From an uncultured Flavobacteriaceae bacterium (GTDB taxonomy: Bacteria; Bacteroidota; Bacteroidia; Flavobacteriales; Flavobacteriaceae), in the NCBI GenBank assembly GCA_938020445.1, contig CALIIC010000152.1, positions 1-48,199 of the forward strand: a stretch of 48,199 nt of DNA, given 5' to 3'. The notes under the pieces are model-generated. The model ran no database searches, was not told where the DNA came from, and saw only the letters and a program-made list of their open reading frames with translations. Numbering within the stretch: the first letter of the stretch is position 1; the number at the start of each line of letters is the position of its first letter. Positions 1-8,558 of the stretch are shown piece by piece. The translations under genes and the position numbers were made by a program.

Positions 1-10
1 TTAATATGTA

Positions 11-1051
11 ATGAAAAAAGTAGTAACCTTCGGTGAGATTATGCTTCGCTTGGCCCCTCCAGGATTTTTAAGATTTTCACAAGCGAATAGTTTTGATGTC
101 GTATACGGGGGAGGCGAATCGAATGTAGCCGTCTCTTTGGCTAATTACGGAGTGCCTGTGGATTTCGTAACTCGTTTGCCTAAAAATGATATCGGGGATT
201 GCGCCCTAATGGAAATGCGCAAAAGAGGAGTGGGGACAGACCAGATTGTTTATGGCGGAGATCGTTTGGGTATTTACTTTCTTGAAACGGGAGCGGTAAG
301 CCGTGGGAGCAAAGTTGTGTATGATCGCGCCCATTCGGCAATAGCCGAAATTAAACCGGGAATGGTCGATTGGAAAGCTGTTTTTAAAGATGCCGGTTGG
401 TTCCATTGGACGGGAATAACACCGGCCATCTCGCAAGGAGCCGCCGATGCTTGTTTGGAAGCGGTGAAAGTTGCGAGCGATATGGGAATTACGATATCTA
501 CCGATCTGAATTATCGCGCCAAGCTATGGAATTATGGCGGGGATCGAGAGGCCATTATGACCGAGCTTACATCCTATTGCGACATCATCCTCGGAAATGA
601 GGAAGATGCCGAAAAGCATTTTGAAATTAAACCCGAGGGGTTAGATATTACCACCCAAGGAGAACATGTAAAAGCAGAGGCTTTTTTATCGGTATGCACT
701 CAAATGATGAAAAAATTCCCAAAAGCGAAAAAAGTAATCACTACTTTACGTGGTTCTATTTCTGCTTCTCATAATACGTGGGCAGGCGTGCTGTATGATG
801 GTAAAACCATGTTTAAATCTCCCGAGTATCAAATTACGGATATTGTTGACCGAGTAGGAGGGGGCGATTCATTCATGGGTGGATTGATTTATGGCTTACT
901 ACAATATCCCGATAACGACCAAAACGCCTTGAATTTTGCGGTAGCGGCCTCATGTTTAAAGCACACGATCAAAGGCGATGCTAATTTGGCGACCGTCTCT
1001 GAAGTAGAAAAGTTAATGAGCGGTGATGCCTCGGGAAGAGTTGCGCGATAA
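11..1051 (+). CDS. kdgK: 2-keto-3-deoxygluconate (KDG) kinase, PfkB family
   Basis: Cytoplasmic sugar-acid kinase that phosphorylates KDG to KDPG, the step before aldolase cleavage in uronate catabolism. The 346-residue protein has the PfkB fold. The N-terminal substrate-binding glycines are in VYGGGESNVA (about residues 31-40), and the C-terminal anion-hole/catalytic motif is DRVGGGDSF, with D286 as the predicted base. The ATG is only 10 bp from the window edge and is followed by a natural MKKVVTFGE start. Pairing with the KDPG aldolase directly downstream (86 bp to its ATG) strongly favours KDG over fructose or ribose as substrate. The upstream part of the operon is outside the window, so alginate, pectin or another uronate source cannot be told apart here. 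Confidence 0.93.
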   Translation: MKKVVTFGEIMLRLAPPGFLRFSQANSFDVVYGGGESNVAVSLANYGVPVDFVTRLPKNDIGDCALMEMRKRGVGTDQIVYGGDRLGIYFLETGAVSRGSKVVYDRAHSAIAEIKPGMVDWKAVFKDAGWFHWTGITPAISQGAADACLEAVKVASDMGITISTDLNYRAKLWNYGGDREAIMTELTSYCDIILGNEEDAEKHFEIKPEGLDITTQGEHVKAEAFLSVCTQMMKKFPKAKKVITTLRGSISASHNTWAGVLYDGKTMFKSPEYQITDIVDRVGGGDSFMGGLIYGLLQYPDNDQNALNFAVAASCLKHTIKGDANLATVSEVEKLMSGDASGRVAR

Positions 1052-1137
1052 TCCTATATTTGAGTGCCGGTTACCATGTTAGAAGACCATTTATGGGCAA
1101 TTCTCTATTGGTAATCAAAACTAATAATCTACATACA

Positions 1138-1806
1138 ATGGCTCAATATACAAGAATAGAAGTTGCCACCATCATGAAAGAAACGGGGATGGTGCCTTTG
1201 TTTTATCATCCCGATATCGATATGGGAAAAAAGGTGCTAAAAGCCTGTTATGACGGCGGCGCACGCCTCCTTGAGTTTACAGCTCGCGGCGATTTCGCAT
1301 TCGAGGTTTTTTCCAAATTGAATAAATACGCATTGACCGAACTCCCTGGAATGATCATGGGTGTGGGGTCTATTACCGATGCCGGCGCCGCATCCCTTTT
1401 TATGCAAATGGGGGCCAACTTTATTGTAACCCCTTCCCTAAGAGAGGACATTGCTGTCGTCTGCAATCGTAGAAAAGTACTTTGGTCACCAGGATGTGGT
1501 ACACTGACCGAAATCAATAAGGCCGAAGAGATGGGATGTGAAATCGTCAAGTTGTTTCCTGGAGCTACCTATGGACCAGGATTCGTGAAAGCGATCAAAG
1601 GCCCGCAACCGTGGACGAGCGTGATGCCGACCGGAGGTGTAAGTACGGAAGAATCAAACCTAAGGGGATGGTTCGATGCAGGGGTTACCTGTGTAGGTAT
1701 GGGGTCTAAACTGATCAGTAAGGAATTGTTGGCACAAAAAGATTTTAAAGGCTTGGAGAACAAGGTGAAAGCTACTTTAGAGATCATCAGCAAGCTTAGA
1801 AGCTAA
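1138..1806 (+). CDS. kdgA: KDPG aldolase (2-dehydro-3-deoxyphosphogluconate aldolase)
   Basis: Class I aldolase that splits KDPG into pyruvate and glyceraldehyde-3-phosphate. From the ATG at 1138 the protein is 222 residues, normal for the Eda/KdgA family. Visible motifs are LLEFTAR with E46 (general acid/base) and EIVKLFPG with K138 (Schiff-base lysine), plus the phosphate-binding PTGGVS near residues 165-170. The frame is open further upstream to a TTG at 1060, but those extra 26 residues do not look like the family, so the ATG at 1138 (MAQYTRIE) was chosen. It follows kdgK and ends 4 bp before the transporter ATG, so the three genes form one operon. Confidence 0.93.
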   Translation: MAQYTRIEVATIMKETGMVPLFYHPDIDMGKKVLKACYDGGARLLEFTARGDFAFEVFSKLNKYALTELPGMIMGVGSITDAGAASLFMQMGANFIVTPSLREDIAVVCNRRKVLWSPGCGTLTEINKAEEMGCEIVKLFPGATYGPGFVKAIKGPQPWTSVMPTGGVSTEESNLRGWFDAGVTCVGMGSKLISKELLAQKDFKGLENKVKATLEIISKLRS

Positions 1807-1810
1807 GACA

Positions 1811-3085
1811 ATGGAAAAACCCACGGCAAATCGATCTTTTTTAAAAAGGGCGATTGCATTGGTTCTTGCTTTCGGTCCCGGCATTTTCGCCATTGGATAT
1901 ACCATAGGCACTGGCAGCATCACTTCAATGATAGTAGCGGGAAGCACCTACGGGATGCAGTTACTTTGGGTATTGCTATTGAGTTGTATTTTTTCAGGAA
2001 TCTTAATGTTTGCCTATGGTGATTACGCGCTTGTTACCGGAGAAACGGCACTCTATGCTTTTAAAAAACACCTCAAATGGGGTAAACTAATAGCCATCCT
2101 TATTATTGCCGGTATTTCTTTCGGACAATGGAATTCCCTTATGGGCATATTGGGTATTTCTTCCAATATTATTTTTGAAATATTTTTAATCTATTTCCCC
2201 AATTTGGCAGGCCTCCAGTATGAGTCTGTGCTTATTATCGCCATCGTGGTTATTGTTATTTTCTATGGCTTTTTGATGGTAGGGAAGTATGCTTTTTTTG
2301 AAAAAATACTGGTAATATTCGTAACGATCATGGGGCTTTCATTTTTGATTTCCCTTTTTATGGTATACCCATTGCCTATTGAAGTTGTTCAGGGGCTGGT
2401 CCCTTCTGTTCCGCAAGTAGAAGGAGGTAAAATGATGGTTGCCGCCTTTGTAGGGACCACCATGGCCGCCGCGACCTTTTTATCGAGACCGCTTTTCGTA
2501 AAAGGAAAGGGATGGACCATTAAAAACCTAAAACAACAAAAAAAGGATGCTATTATCGCTGCATGTCTTGTATTTGTTATAAGCGGAGCGGTAATGGCAG
2601 TGGCAAGTGGAGCCTTGTTTCATCAAGGACAACCGGTAACCAAAGTTTTAGATATGGTAAACACCTTAGAGCCCGTAGCCGGGAAATTTGCCTTGACGCT
2701 TTTCTTTTTTGGCACCTTAAGTGCAGGGCTGTCCTCTATTTTCCCTTGTCTGTTGATTGCCCCCATATTGTTGGCCGATTACCAATCGGGAAAGCTCGAT
2801 ACAAGTTCAAAACAATTTAAAATCATTACCGCCATAGCCTGTTTGTTCGCGCTGATCGTACCGGTATTCGGTGCGAATCCAATCGAAATGCAGATTGTTT
2901 CACAGGTATTCAATGTCTTTGTTTTGCCCTTGGTGATTTTGGGGATTATCCTTTTGACCAACAATAAAAAGTTAATGAAGGGGCATAGGGCCGGTATCTG
3001 GCTAAAACTAGGACTGTGGGCCGCGCTCTTCTTTTCATGTGTTATTTCTTATAATGGGGTGGTCGCCTTATTTGCATATTTTTAA
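1811..3085 (+). CDS. Nramp-fold membrane transporter lacking canonical metal ligands
   Basis: Integral membrane protein of 424 residues with about 11 hydrophobic segments. The first segment (GPGIFAIGY, then GSTYGMQLLWV) is clearly Nramp/SLC11-like. Canonical Nramp metal transporters carry DPGN in TM1 and MPH in TM6. Here the aligned positions read GTGS (about residues 33-36) and MAA (about 218-220), so the Asp, Asn and His are absent and only the Met is kept. It starts 4 bp after the KDPG aldolase stop, so it is co-transcribed with KDG-catabolism genes. Automated annotation would probably call it a divalent metal transporter. The missing ligands and the context make a different substrate, perhaps an organic acid or sugar acid, a reasonable inference that is unproven. 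Confidence 0.8.
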   Translation: MEKPTANRSFLKRAIALVLAFGPGIFAIGYTIGTGSITSMIVAGSTYGMQLLWVLLLSCIFSGILMFAYGDYALVTGETALYAFKKHLKWGKLIAILIIAGISFGQWNSLMGILGISSNIIFEIFLIYFPNLAGLQYESVLIIAIVVIVIFYGFLMVGKYAFFEKILVIFVTIMGLSFLISLFMVYPLPIEVVQGLVPSVPQVEGGKMMVAAFVGTTMAAATFLSRPLFVKGKGWTIKNLKQQKKDAIIAACLVFVISGAVMAVASGALFHQGQPVTKVLDMVNTLEPVAGKFALTLFFFGTLSAGLSSIFPCLLIAPILLADYQSGKLDTSSKQFKIITAIACLFALIVPVFGANPIEMQIVSQVFNVFVLPLVILGIILLTNNKKLMKGHRAGIWLKLGLWAALFFSCVISYNGVVALFAYF

Positions 3086-3113
3086 AACATTTATACCATT
3101 GTCAAAAATGAGA

Positions 3114-3989
3114 TTACTTGAACAATAAAGGGAAAAACTTGCCTTCCATCTTTTTTCCTTTTGAGATAGGTGGCACCCCTTTTAACAGTTCATCATTTGT
3201 GTTACTAATAGTACCATCTGCGAAAACATTTAGTACAAAAGCCCTGCGACTCATTTCCGATTTGTTTTCATAGGAACCATGTACCATCAAAGGATGATGA
3301 AAAGTGGCGACCCCCATTTTAAGAGTTATAGGAACCGGCTTAAATTGGGCTTGTTGCTCCTTTGTAAGATATTCCATCAGTCCGTTCATATCTCCTGCTA
3401 ATGAAGGAGCATTCAATAATCCCCATTTGTGGCTTTTAGGGATGTAGTGTAAGCAGCCATTTTCTATAGTGGCGTCGTCGAGTCCTGTCCAGCATGTCAA
3501 GTGCTGCATGGCAATGGTACGCGTCCAATAAGAGTAGTCTTGATGCCAGGCCACCACGCCGCCGTGTTTCGCAGGTTTGCAGAACAATTGGTCATGCCAG
3601 AAACGAACGGGTTTATTTTCAAGAAGTTGATGTGCGGCCATTAAAAAGGCAGGATTCCACAATACATCGTGAAACCCCTCGGTAATGCGCCAATGTCCTA
3701 ACGAATGAAACAGCACCGCATTGGGGTTTTCCGATTCGTTGCTATGATATTCATAGAATAGGTGATGGGCGGGATGTTTAGGATCTAGTACCTCGTCTAA
3801 CTCCTTCCGAAGTTTAAGTATCTGTTGATCGTTCAGCAATGGAATACCCGATACATACCCATACTCGTGAAAATGATCCACCTGTTCTTGAGATAGGCGG
3901 TACTGGTTCCAATCATTTTTTGATTCGGGCCATTGAAATAGGTCCGTAAGCAACCGATGATGGTCTGCAAGATCCTGCACTTTCTCCAT
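3114..3989 (-). CDS. Phytanoyl-CoA dioxygenase (PhyH) family protein
   Basis: Predicted Fe(II)/2-oxoglutarate-dependent oxygenase of 291 residues with no signal peptide, so cytoplasmic. The facial triad is visible as H149 and D151 in AWHQDY and H237 in MVHGS, followed by an Arg (SRRA, about 248-249) that normally binds 2-oxoglutarate. The substrate is unknown; many PhyH proteins in marine Bacteroidota sit beside sugar genes and have no assigned reaction. It is convergent with the Nramp-like gene (28 bp between stops) and downstream of the SCO operon, separated by 114 bp holding a 9-bp inverted repeat. It is not obviously in an operon. Confidence 0.85.
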   Translation of the reverse strand: MEKVQDLADHHRLLTDLFQWPESKNDWNQYRLSQEQVDHFHEYGYVSGIPLLNDQQILKLRKELDEVLDPKHPAHHLFYEYHSNESENPNAVLFHSLGHWRITEGFHDVLWNPAFLMAAHQLLENKPVRFWHDQLFCKPAKHGGVVAWHQDYSYWTRTIAMQHLTCWTGLDDATIENGCLHYIPKSHKWGLLNAPSLAGDMNGLMEYLTKEQQAQFKPVPITLKMGVATFHHPLMVHGSYENKSEMSRRAFVLNVFADGTISNTNDELLKGVPPISKGKKMEGKFFPLLFK

Positions 3990-4020
3990 ATCTCCGAATT
4001 TAATGTGGTTTCTCCCAAAT

Positions 4021-4072
4021 TTAAGGACTCTAACCGAATTTTAAAGAACCTTTTAGTTCAATAAGTCCTTAA
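4021..4072. repeat. 9-bp inverted repeat upstream of PhyH gene
   Basis: TTAAGGACT (4021-4029) and AGTCCTTAA (4064-4072) are perfect inverted arms 34 bp apart, with a smaller GAAC/GTTC pair nested inside (4046-4049, 4056-4059). The element lies 32-83 bp upstream of the PhyH start at 3989 and downstream of the SCO stop at 4104. It could be an operator for the PhyH gene or a loose terminator for the SCO operon; there is no clear T-run. The right arm and its flank match a sequence upstream of the GH1 gene at about 33904-33915. Confidence 0.4.
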
Positions 4073-4103
4073 AAATCATCAAAACGAATGAAAGTGCAAC
4101 GCC

Positions 4104-4796
4104 TCAGGATTCTTCTTGAAGTGATTTGATGTCGGTAATTAACTGACTAATGGAAGCTCGGTTAAGACCGTTGTAGATTCCCCGAATATGCTTGTTCTTA
4201 TCGACTAATAAAAAGTTCTCTGTATGTAGAAAATCGTTAATGTCTTTGGGTACTCCCAAGTCGTTCTCCACAAAATAATGATTTCTTCCCAATTCGTAGA
4301 TGGTGTTTCTATCGCCGGTGACCAAATGCCACTTGCCGTCGCGTACGCCATGATTTTTAGCATACGTTTTAAGAATGGGTATTGAATCTATGGAAGGGGT
4401 GACCGAATGTGATAACAAGGCTATTTCTGGGTCATTTTTGAAAGCCTCTTGCACCTTGCCCATATTCCCGGTCATTTTTGTACATATGCCCGGGCAACTG
4501 GTAAAAAAGAAATCGGCAATGTATATTTTGTTCTCAAAGGTTTTTTGTGAGACGGTATCCCCGAGTTGATTTACTAGTTGGAAATCCGGAATTTTGTGGA
4601 AGTTTTTCTCCTCGGTGCTATTAGGGGTCAACCAATGAGGCGTAAAGGATTCCTCATTGTAATAGGGGAGATAGGTTACCCTACTGCCTTCTTCCGGCCC
4701 GCTTGCTTTTTTTACTTCCTGCTTGCAAGCTATCAAAACCAGGAACAAGCAACTCAGCACTACGACGATAATTTTATTCTCTAGTAACGACTTCAT
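4104..4796 (-). CDS. SCO1/SenC-family lipoprotein
   Basis: Thioredoxin-fold protein of 230 residues, of the family that delivers copper to or reduces the CuA site of cytochrome oxidase, and also acts in other redox roles. It begins with a lipoprotein signal ending LIAC (C24), so it is anchored on the outer side of a membrane. The SCO copper ligands are present: C101 and C105 in SCPGIC, and the distal His in FLHTENF (H191). The start codon lies 23 bp inside the 3' end of the MORN-like gene, showing tight translational linkage. It is the last gene of a four-gene lipoprotein operon. No oxidase genes are visible, so the copper target is unknown. Confidence 0.9.
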   Translation of the reverse strand: MKSLLENKIIVVVLSCLFLVLIACKQEVKKASGPEEGSRVTYLPYYNEESFTPHWLTPNSTEEKNFHKIPDFQLVNQLGDTVSQKTFENKIYIADFFFTSCPGICTKMTGNMGKVQEAFKNDPEIALLSHSVTPSIDSIPILKTYAKNHGVRDGKWHLVTGDRNTIYELGRNHYFVENDLGVPKDINDFLHTENFLLVDKNKHIRGIYNGLNRASISQLITDIKSLQEES

Positions 4797-5376
4797 CTTC
4801 TAATTTATAGCATGAATTAGCTCTTTTCATCCCAAAAATACGCCCGTTTTTGGCCTCGTAATTAACGTAAAGGGTACCATTTTGCAACCAGGCCTTTTGC
4901 AAGCCTTGCTCTTTCCCATCGACCAGTTGTCGCACTTTTGCCAATTGGCCCGTTGGGTACCATTTTTTTTCAAGCCCGTTCACCGATCCATTTTCATAGG
5001 TGGCCGTTGAGGCCAATATTCCATTTCCCCACCAACTTTTATAGCGCCCTGTTAAGCGGTTTTGAACGTAGAACGATTCAATACGCAGTTTTCCGTTTTG
5101 GTGCCATTTTCTGGCGATACCTTCTCGTTTTCCTTGATAAAAGCCAAGTCTTTCCGCGAGGGTATCGTTAGGGTGGTATGTAACGGCATAGCCATTGAAA
5201 GGTTTGTTTTTAGAATACCATGTACCCTCTATCTGATTGAGAACCAATTCATTTCTGGGAACCTCGAGGTCGTTGATGATAATGGTGTTTTCGACGTGCT
5301 TTTCCTCGATCGTTTGAATCTCTTTACAATTAGAGAGACAAAGAATTAGAAGTACTAACAGATAAAGGGTTTTCAT
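4774..5376 (-). CDS. MORN-repeat-like (YwqK-type) lipoprotein
   Basis: Predicted 200-residue lipoprotein; the signal ends LSNC with C17 followed by Lys-Glu. The mature part is a run of short repeats of the type G.....W...G.L (for example ARKWHQNGKL, KSWWGNGILA, KKWYPTGQLA, KAWLQNGTLY), as in MORN/YwqK antitoxin-like proteins, which usually form elongated beta-hairpin structures. The frame is open upstream to 5505, but the ATG at 5376 gives a proper lipoprotein signal and sits 4 bp after the YHYH stop, so it was chosen. Its role is probably structural or binding; no enzyme motif is seen. Confidence 0.8.
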   Translation of the reverse strand: MKTLYLLVLLILCLSNCKEIQTIEEKHVENTIIINDLEVPRNELVLNQIEGTWYSKNKPFNGYAVTYHPNDTLAERLGFYQGKREGIARKWHQNGKLRIESFYVQNRLTGRYKSWWGNGILASTATYENGSVNGLEKKWYPTGQLAKVRQLVDGKEQGLQKAWLQNGTLYVNYEAKNGRIFGMKRANSCYKLEDEVVTRE

Positions 5377-5380
5377 ATTT

Positions 5381-6163
5381 TTAATAGCCTTGGTAAGGGC
5401 CTGCAAAGGCCAAGTAAGAACCCGTAGTGGAATATAGCTCGTTAATGATATGATAATGATATTCCACTTCTCCTTCAGTATATTGTGTGATCGACGTATG
5501 ACCACCAGAACTATCTAGATCAGTAGGGTAGGTACCTGTAGAATTACACTGTCTTCCGTAAAGAAAAACACCGTCCAACAATATGCCTACTAAATTTTCA
5601 TCGTCGTCGGTAAACGCTTTTGGCTCTAAATGATAATGATATACCCCAGGACCAATATGGGCTCCTGTCCAATCCAAACTACCTGCGGCTTGATCCAAAT
5701 CTCCACCACCTTCTTGATCATTGAAAATAGCGGAACCGCTAACGGCGATACCGACCGTGCCCAATTGGGTGGCTACTGTACTTCCGGTTAAACCCGGAAT
5801 GGCATCAACCCGCATGGTAGCCTCATTATTGTTGCTAGATATAATGCTGGGGGTACGTCTCACATCGGGTTCGTCTCGGTACCCGTCATTGCCTTCTCCC
5901 CAATAAACCGTTTCATGGTCCGGTAGTCCCGTAGTTTCGATTACTATTTCCGAACCGTCTAGATAAATAGTGGTAGCCTCCGTGTTAAAAGCTTCAAATG
6001 CAGCATGTAGTTCTGTTACCACCGGGTCATCATCATCCGTACCTCCCGTATCGTCCGTAATTCCTCCAGTGTCGTCATTACTGCAGGCAATTACGGCGAG
6101 CAGCATCAAACATACAGATACGATGAGCGAAAAATTACTATTGTTTCTACTAATTTTTTTCAT
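5381..6163 (-). CDS. YHYH domain lipoprotein
   Basis: Secreted lipoprotein of 260 residues with lipobox Cys C27 (AVIAC). An Asp/Gly/Thr-rich linker at about 28-47 is followed by a globular domain with two YHYH motifs (175-178 and 235-238), the hallmark of the YHYH family. The biochemical function of that family is not established; the paired Tyr-His motifs suggest metal binding. It lies between the EF-hand gene (59 bp) and the MORN-like gene (4 bp), in an operon ending in an SCO protein. A copper- or calcium-related envelope role is inference from context. Confidence 0.88.
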   Translation of the reverse strand: MKKISRNNSNFSLIVSVCLMLLAVIACSNDDTGGITDDTGGTDDDDPVVTELHAAFEAFNTEATTIYLDGSEIVIETTGLPDHETVYWGEGNDGYRDEPDVRRTPSIISSNNNEATMRVDAIPGLTGSTVATQLGTVGIAVSGSAIFNDQEGGGDLDQAAGSLDWTGAHIGPGVYHYHLEPKAFTDDDENLVGILLDGVFLYGRQCNSTGTYPTDLDSSGGHTSITQYTEGEVEYHYHIINELYSTTGSYLAFAGPYQGY

Positions 6164-6222
6164 GGATCTTGTTTAATTATTTTAAAATTGAACTATAATT
6201 TTTCGGATTGATGTTCGTTACC

Positions 6223-6522
6223 TTATCCCTTGTTTTTTGGTTTGCGTCCTTTTGGTTTGGGAGCATCTTCTATTTCTTTCTTGGAAAGAAACCCGTCTTC
6301 ATCCGTGTCAATTTTTGAAAAATCTTTTTTTAGGGGGCCTTTTACTTCTTCTAGGGAAAGAAGACCGTCTTCATTTGCATCCATTTTTTTGAATAGTTCA
6401 TCGACCGAGGGGCGTTCCCGACCTTCTCGCTTTTCTTGATCGTTCTGCGCATTCATTTTACAAGAAGCAAATAATCCTATAATGCCAATTGCTAGTGCTA
6501 AGCGTACGGTTTTCCTTTTCAT
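6223..6522 (-). CDS. Small EF-hand lipoprotein
   Basis: A 99-residue protein with a lipoprotein signal (LFASC, C21) and two canonical EF-hand calcium loops: DANEDGLLSLEE (residues 48-59) and DTDEDGFLSKKE (72-83). Both loops keep acidic residues at positions 1, 3, 5 and 12. The C-terminus is Lys/Pro-rich. It is the first gene of the operon EF-hand, YHYH, MORN-like, SCO. It is predicted to bind Ca2+ outside the cytoplasm; its partner is unknown. Confidence 0.9.
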   Translation of the reverse strand: MKRKTVRLALAIGIIGLFASCKMNAQNDQEKREGRERPSVDELFKKMDANEDGLLSLEEVKGPLKKDFSKIDTDEDGFLSKKEIEDAPKPKGRKPKNKG

Positions 6523-6857
6523 CTTATTTTTTTTAAAAGTTACTTTTACGACTACTAATTTGGTGAAAAATTTGATTCAAAATGAACCGTTTAAGTGAAC
6601 TATGTGAAGTTTTAAGCCAATCGCTAGATTCATCAAGTAAGTGTTTTAAAGCTGGTTACATACGAGGTGCCATTAATGGGTAGAGTTGTGGTAAGGTTTG
6701 ATTGTTATCAGATAAGAAGCCAAAATTGTTCCAAATTAAGTGGGTCATCCATACTTTTAAGCAAATGCCTATCTATGATCGGCAAACCACGCTTTTCGCC
6801 CTTTGCTTTCAGAAGTTTTTGAGGTTACAGCAGTTTTATTTTCTGTTTATTTGTGAT
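6523..6857. other. Divergent intergenic region, lipoprotein operon / LytS
   Basis: This 335-bp gap separates the EF-hand start (minus strand) from the LytS-type kinase ATG at 6858. It must hold promoters for both operons. A run of T (about 6527-6534) lies just upstream of the EF-hand ATG. No convincing Bacteroidota promoter pair (TTTG, 19-21 bp, TAnnTTTG), strong palindrome or conserved small ORF was seen. An in-frame TTG at 6702 would extend the kinase but gives a poor N-terminus. Confidence 0.4.
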
Positions 6858-7892
6858 ATGAACCAATCAAAACGTTATTTTTTTCAAGTCCTTTTATGGT
6901 TTGGTATATGGACGGTTGTTTGGGTTTTAAATAACACCCAACCGCGATTCCTTTTTGAAAACGCCCCGGCATTTGTGGCCCAAGTACTGCTATTGGGAGG
7001 TTTGGTTTTCTATGCAGCACCCGTACTTTTATTCAAAAAAAAATATGGGTACTTCGTTGTACTTTCGATTCTTGCCATTGCGGTATGCGTGTTCTTCTCA
7101 TCTTTAGACTATATGGAAGTAGCAGTGCATAGGGGGCCGCCAAGGGGACTTAGGAAACCACCAAAAGGAATAGGAATAGTACCATCTAAGGGCTTTATAC
7201 ACTTTTTACTTCTTACGTTGTCCTATATCCTTGCCACTTTTTTAGAAACCTTTGTTTTTGCCAAAAAAAAAGAAGAGGAAACGGCAAAGAATAAAAATGA
7301 AAAATTGCAGACCGAATTAAAATTTCTAAAGTCGCAAATAAACCCCCATTTTTTGTTCAATTCATTGAACAATATTTACGCGCTTTCGGTAATCGATTCA
7401 GGTAAAACGCAAGAAAGTATTGCCTACCTTTCCGATATGCTGCGTTATGTGCTCTATGAATGTGAACAGCCATTGGTGCCCTTGGAAAAAGAAATTGCCT
7501 ACATCGAGAATTATGTGAAGTTGTTTTCTTTGAAAAGTAGCAAACCATATCCAATAAACCTTGAATTGGAGGTAGCCAATAAAGGTACCTTGGTGGCGCC
7601 CATGCTCTTTATCCCATTTGTGGAAAATGCCTTGAAACACAGTAATATCGAAAAGAGGGACAACGCTTTTATCCGCATTAAAATTGGTTCGGATGCCGGA
7701 AAGGTTTATTTCGAAATTGAAAACAGTTTGCCGCAACAGCAGAAGGTAAAAGATGCAGTAGGGGGCATAGGAATTGAAAATGTTCAAAGAAGACTTTTAA
7801 TTCAATATCCCGACAGGCACGATTTAGTAGTTGCCCAGACAAGTTTGAGTTATAAAGTGAATTTAAGCATCGATTTGTATGGAAAAAATTAA
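6858..7892 (+). CDS. LytS/YehU-family sensor histidine kinase
   Basis: Membrane sensor kinase of 344 residues from the ATG at 6858. About four transmembrane segments occupy residues 8-135, followed by a charged coiled-coil-like stretch (136-158). The His_kinase domain has the phospho-acceptor H164 in QINPHFLFN, and an ATPase domain follows with PFVENALKH (N257) and GGIGIEN. No periplasmic sensor domain is present, so the membrane helices probably sense the signal. The gene overlaps the response regulator by 14 bp, typical of this two-component class. An in-frame TTG at 6702 was rejected because it adds a hydrophilic tail without family resemblance. Confidence 0.9.
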   Translation: MNQSKRYFFQVLLWFGIWTVVWVLNNTQPRFLFENAPAFVAQVLLLGGLVFYAAPVLLFKKKYGYFVVLSILAIAVCVFFSSLDYMEVAVHRGPPRGLRKPPKGIGIVPSKGFIHFLLLTLSYILATFLETFVFAKKKEEETAKNKNEKLQTELKFLKSQINPHFLFNSLNNIYALSVIDSGKTQESIAYLSDMLRYVLYECEQPLVPLEKEIAYIENYVKLFSLKSSKPYPINLELEVANKGTLVAPMLFIPFVENALKHSNIEKRDNAFIRIKIGSDAGKVYFEIENSLPQQQKVKDAVGGIGIENVQRRLLIQYPDRHDLVVAQTSLSYKVNLSIDLYGKN

Positions 7893-8556
7893 ATGTTTGG
7901 TAATTGATGACGAGGAGCTTGCCCGCACCTTGCTACAAACCTATATTTCAAAGCTAGACTTTTTGGAACTGATCGCAACGGTAGAAAACCCTTTGGATGC
8001 GCTGGAAGTGCTTAGGGAGCAACGAGTAGATTTAGTGTTTTTGGATATACAAATGCCCGAACTTAAAGGCACAGACTTTGCTAAGTTGATCGATCCAAAA
8101 ACGCAATTCATTTTTACGACGGCGTATTCGGAGTACGCCTTGGAAGGGTATGAATTGAATGCGCTCGATTACCTACTCAAACCCATTACTTTTGAACGTT
8201 TTTTAACGGCCGTAAACAAAGCAAAAGAAAGCACTAAGCAACCGATTATCGATAGTATTACCGTAAAATCGGGCTACGATCTTCATAAAGTAAGGTACGA
8301 TGCTATTAACTATATTGAAAGTGATAGTGAATATGTTACTTTTTATACGAATGATAAAAAAATTGTCAGCAACCAACGGCTAAAAATTTTGGAAGAATTG
8401 CTTCCTAAATCTCTTTTTATGAGGGTGCACCGGTCGTATATAATCAATAAAACGAAGGTTACGGGATTAAAAGACAAACAACTATTAATATCGGATGTAC
8501 TGATTCCTATTAGTGGCACCTATTCAGAACTGGTTCGGCAAGAGTTGTTCTCGTAG
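7879..8556 (+). CDS. LytTR-family response regulator
   Basis: DNA-binding response regulator of 225 residues. The receiver domain (about 3-118) has the acidic pair D10/D11, phospho-acceptor D56 in VFLDIQMP and conserved K101 in LLKPI. The C-terminal LytTR domain (about 126-224) includes the typical FMRVHRSYIIN segment. It starts inside the end of its cognate kinase. The divergent lipoprotein operon (6522-4104) is a plausible target, judged only from position. Its stop is 2 bp from the convergent Gfo/Idh stop. Confidence 0.93.
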   Translation: MEKIKCLVIDDEELARTLLQTYISKLDFLELIATVENPLDALEVLREQRVDLVFLDIQMPELKGTDFAKLIDPKTQFIFTTAYSEYALEGYELNALDYLLKPITFERFLTAVNKAKESTKQPIIDSITVKSGYDLHKVRYDAINYIESDSEYVTFYTNDKKIVSNQRLKILEELLPKSLFMRVHRSYIINKTKVTGLKDKQLLISDVLIPISGTYSELVRQELFS

Positions 8557-8558
8557 TG

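Noticed and set aside
1055-1062. TATATTTG, a match to the -7 promoter consensus between kdgK and kdgA
   Set aside because: No TTTG at a suitable distance upstream, and the genes look like one operon; a TATATTTG at 39365-39372 was set aside for the same reason.
5377-5505. N-terminal extension of the MORN-like gene to 5505
   Set aside because: It would overlap the YHYH gene by over 120 bp and bury a good lipoprotein signal; the ATG at 5376 fits better.
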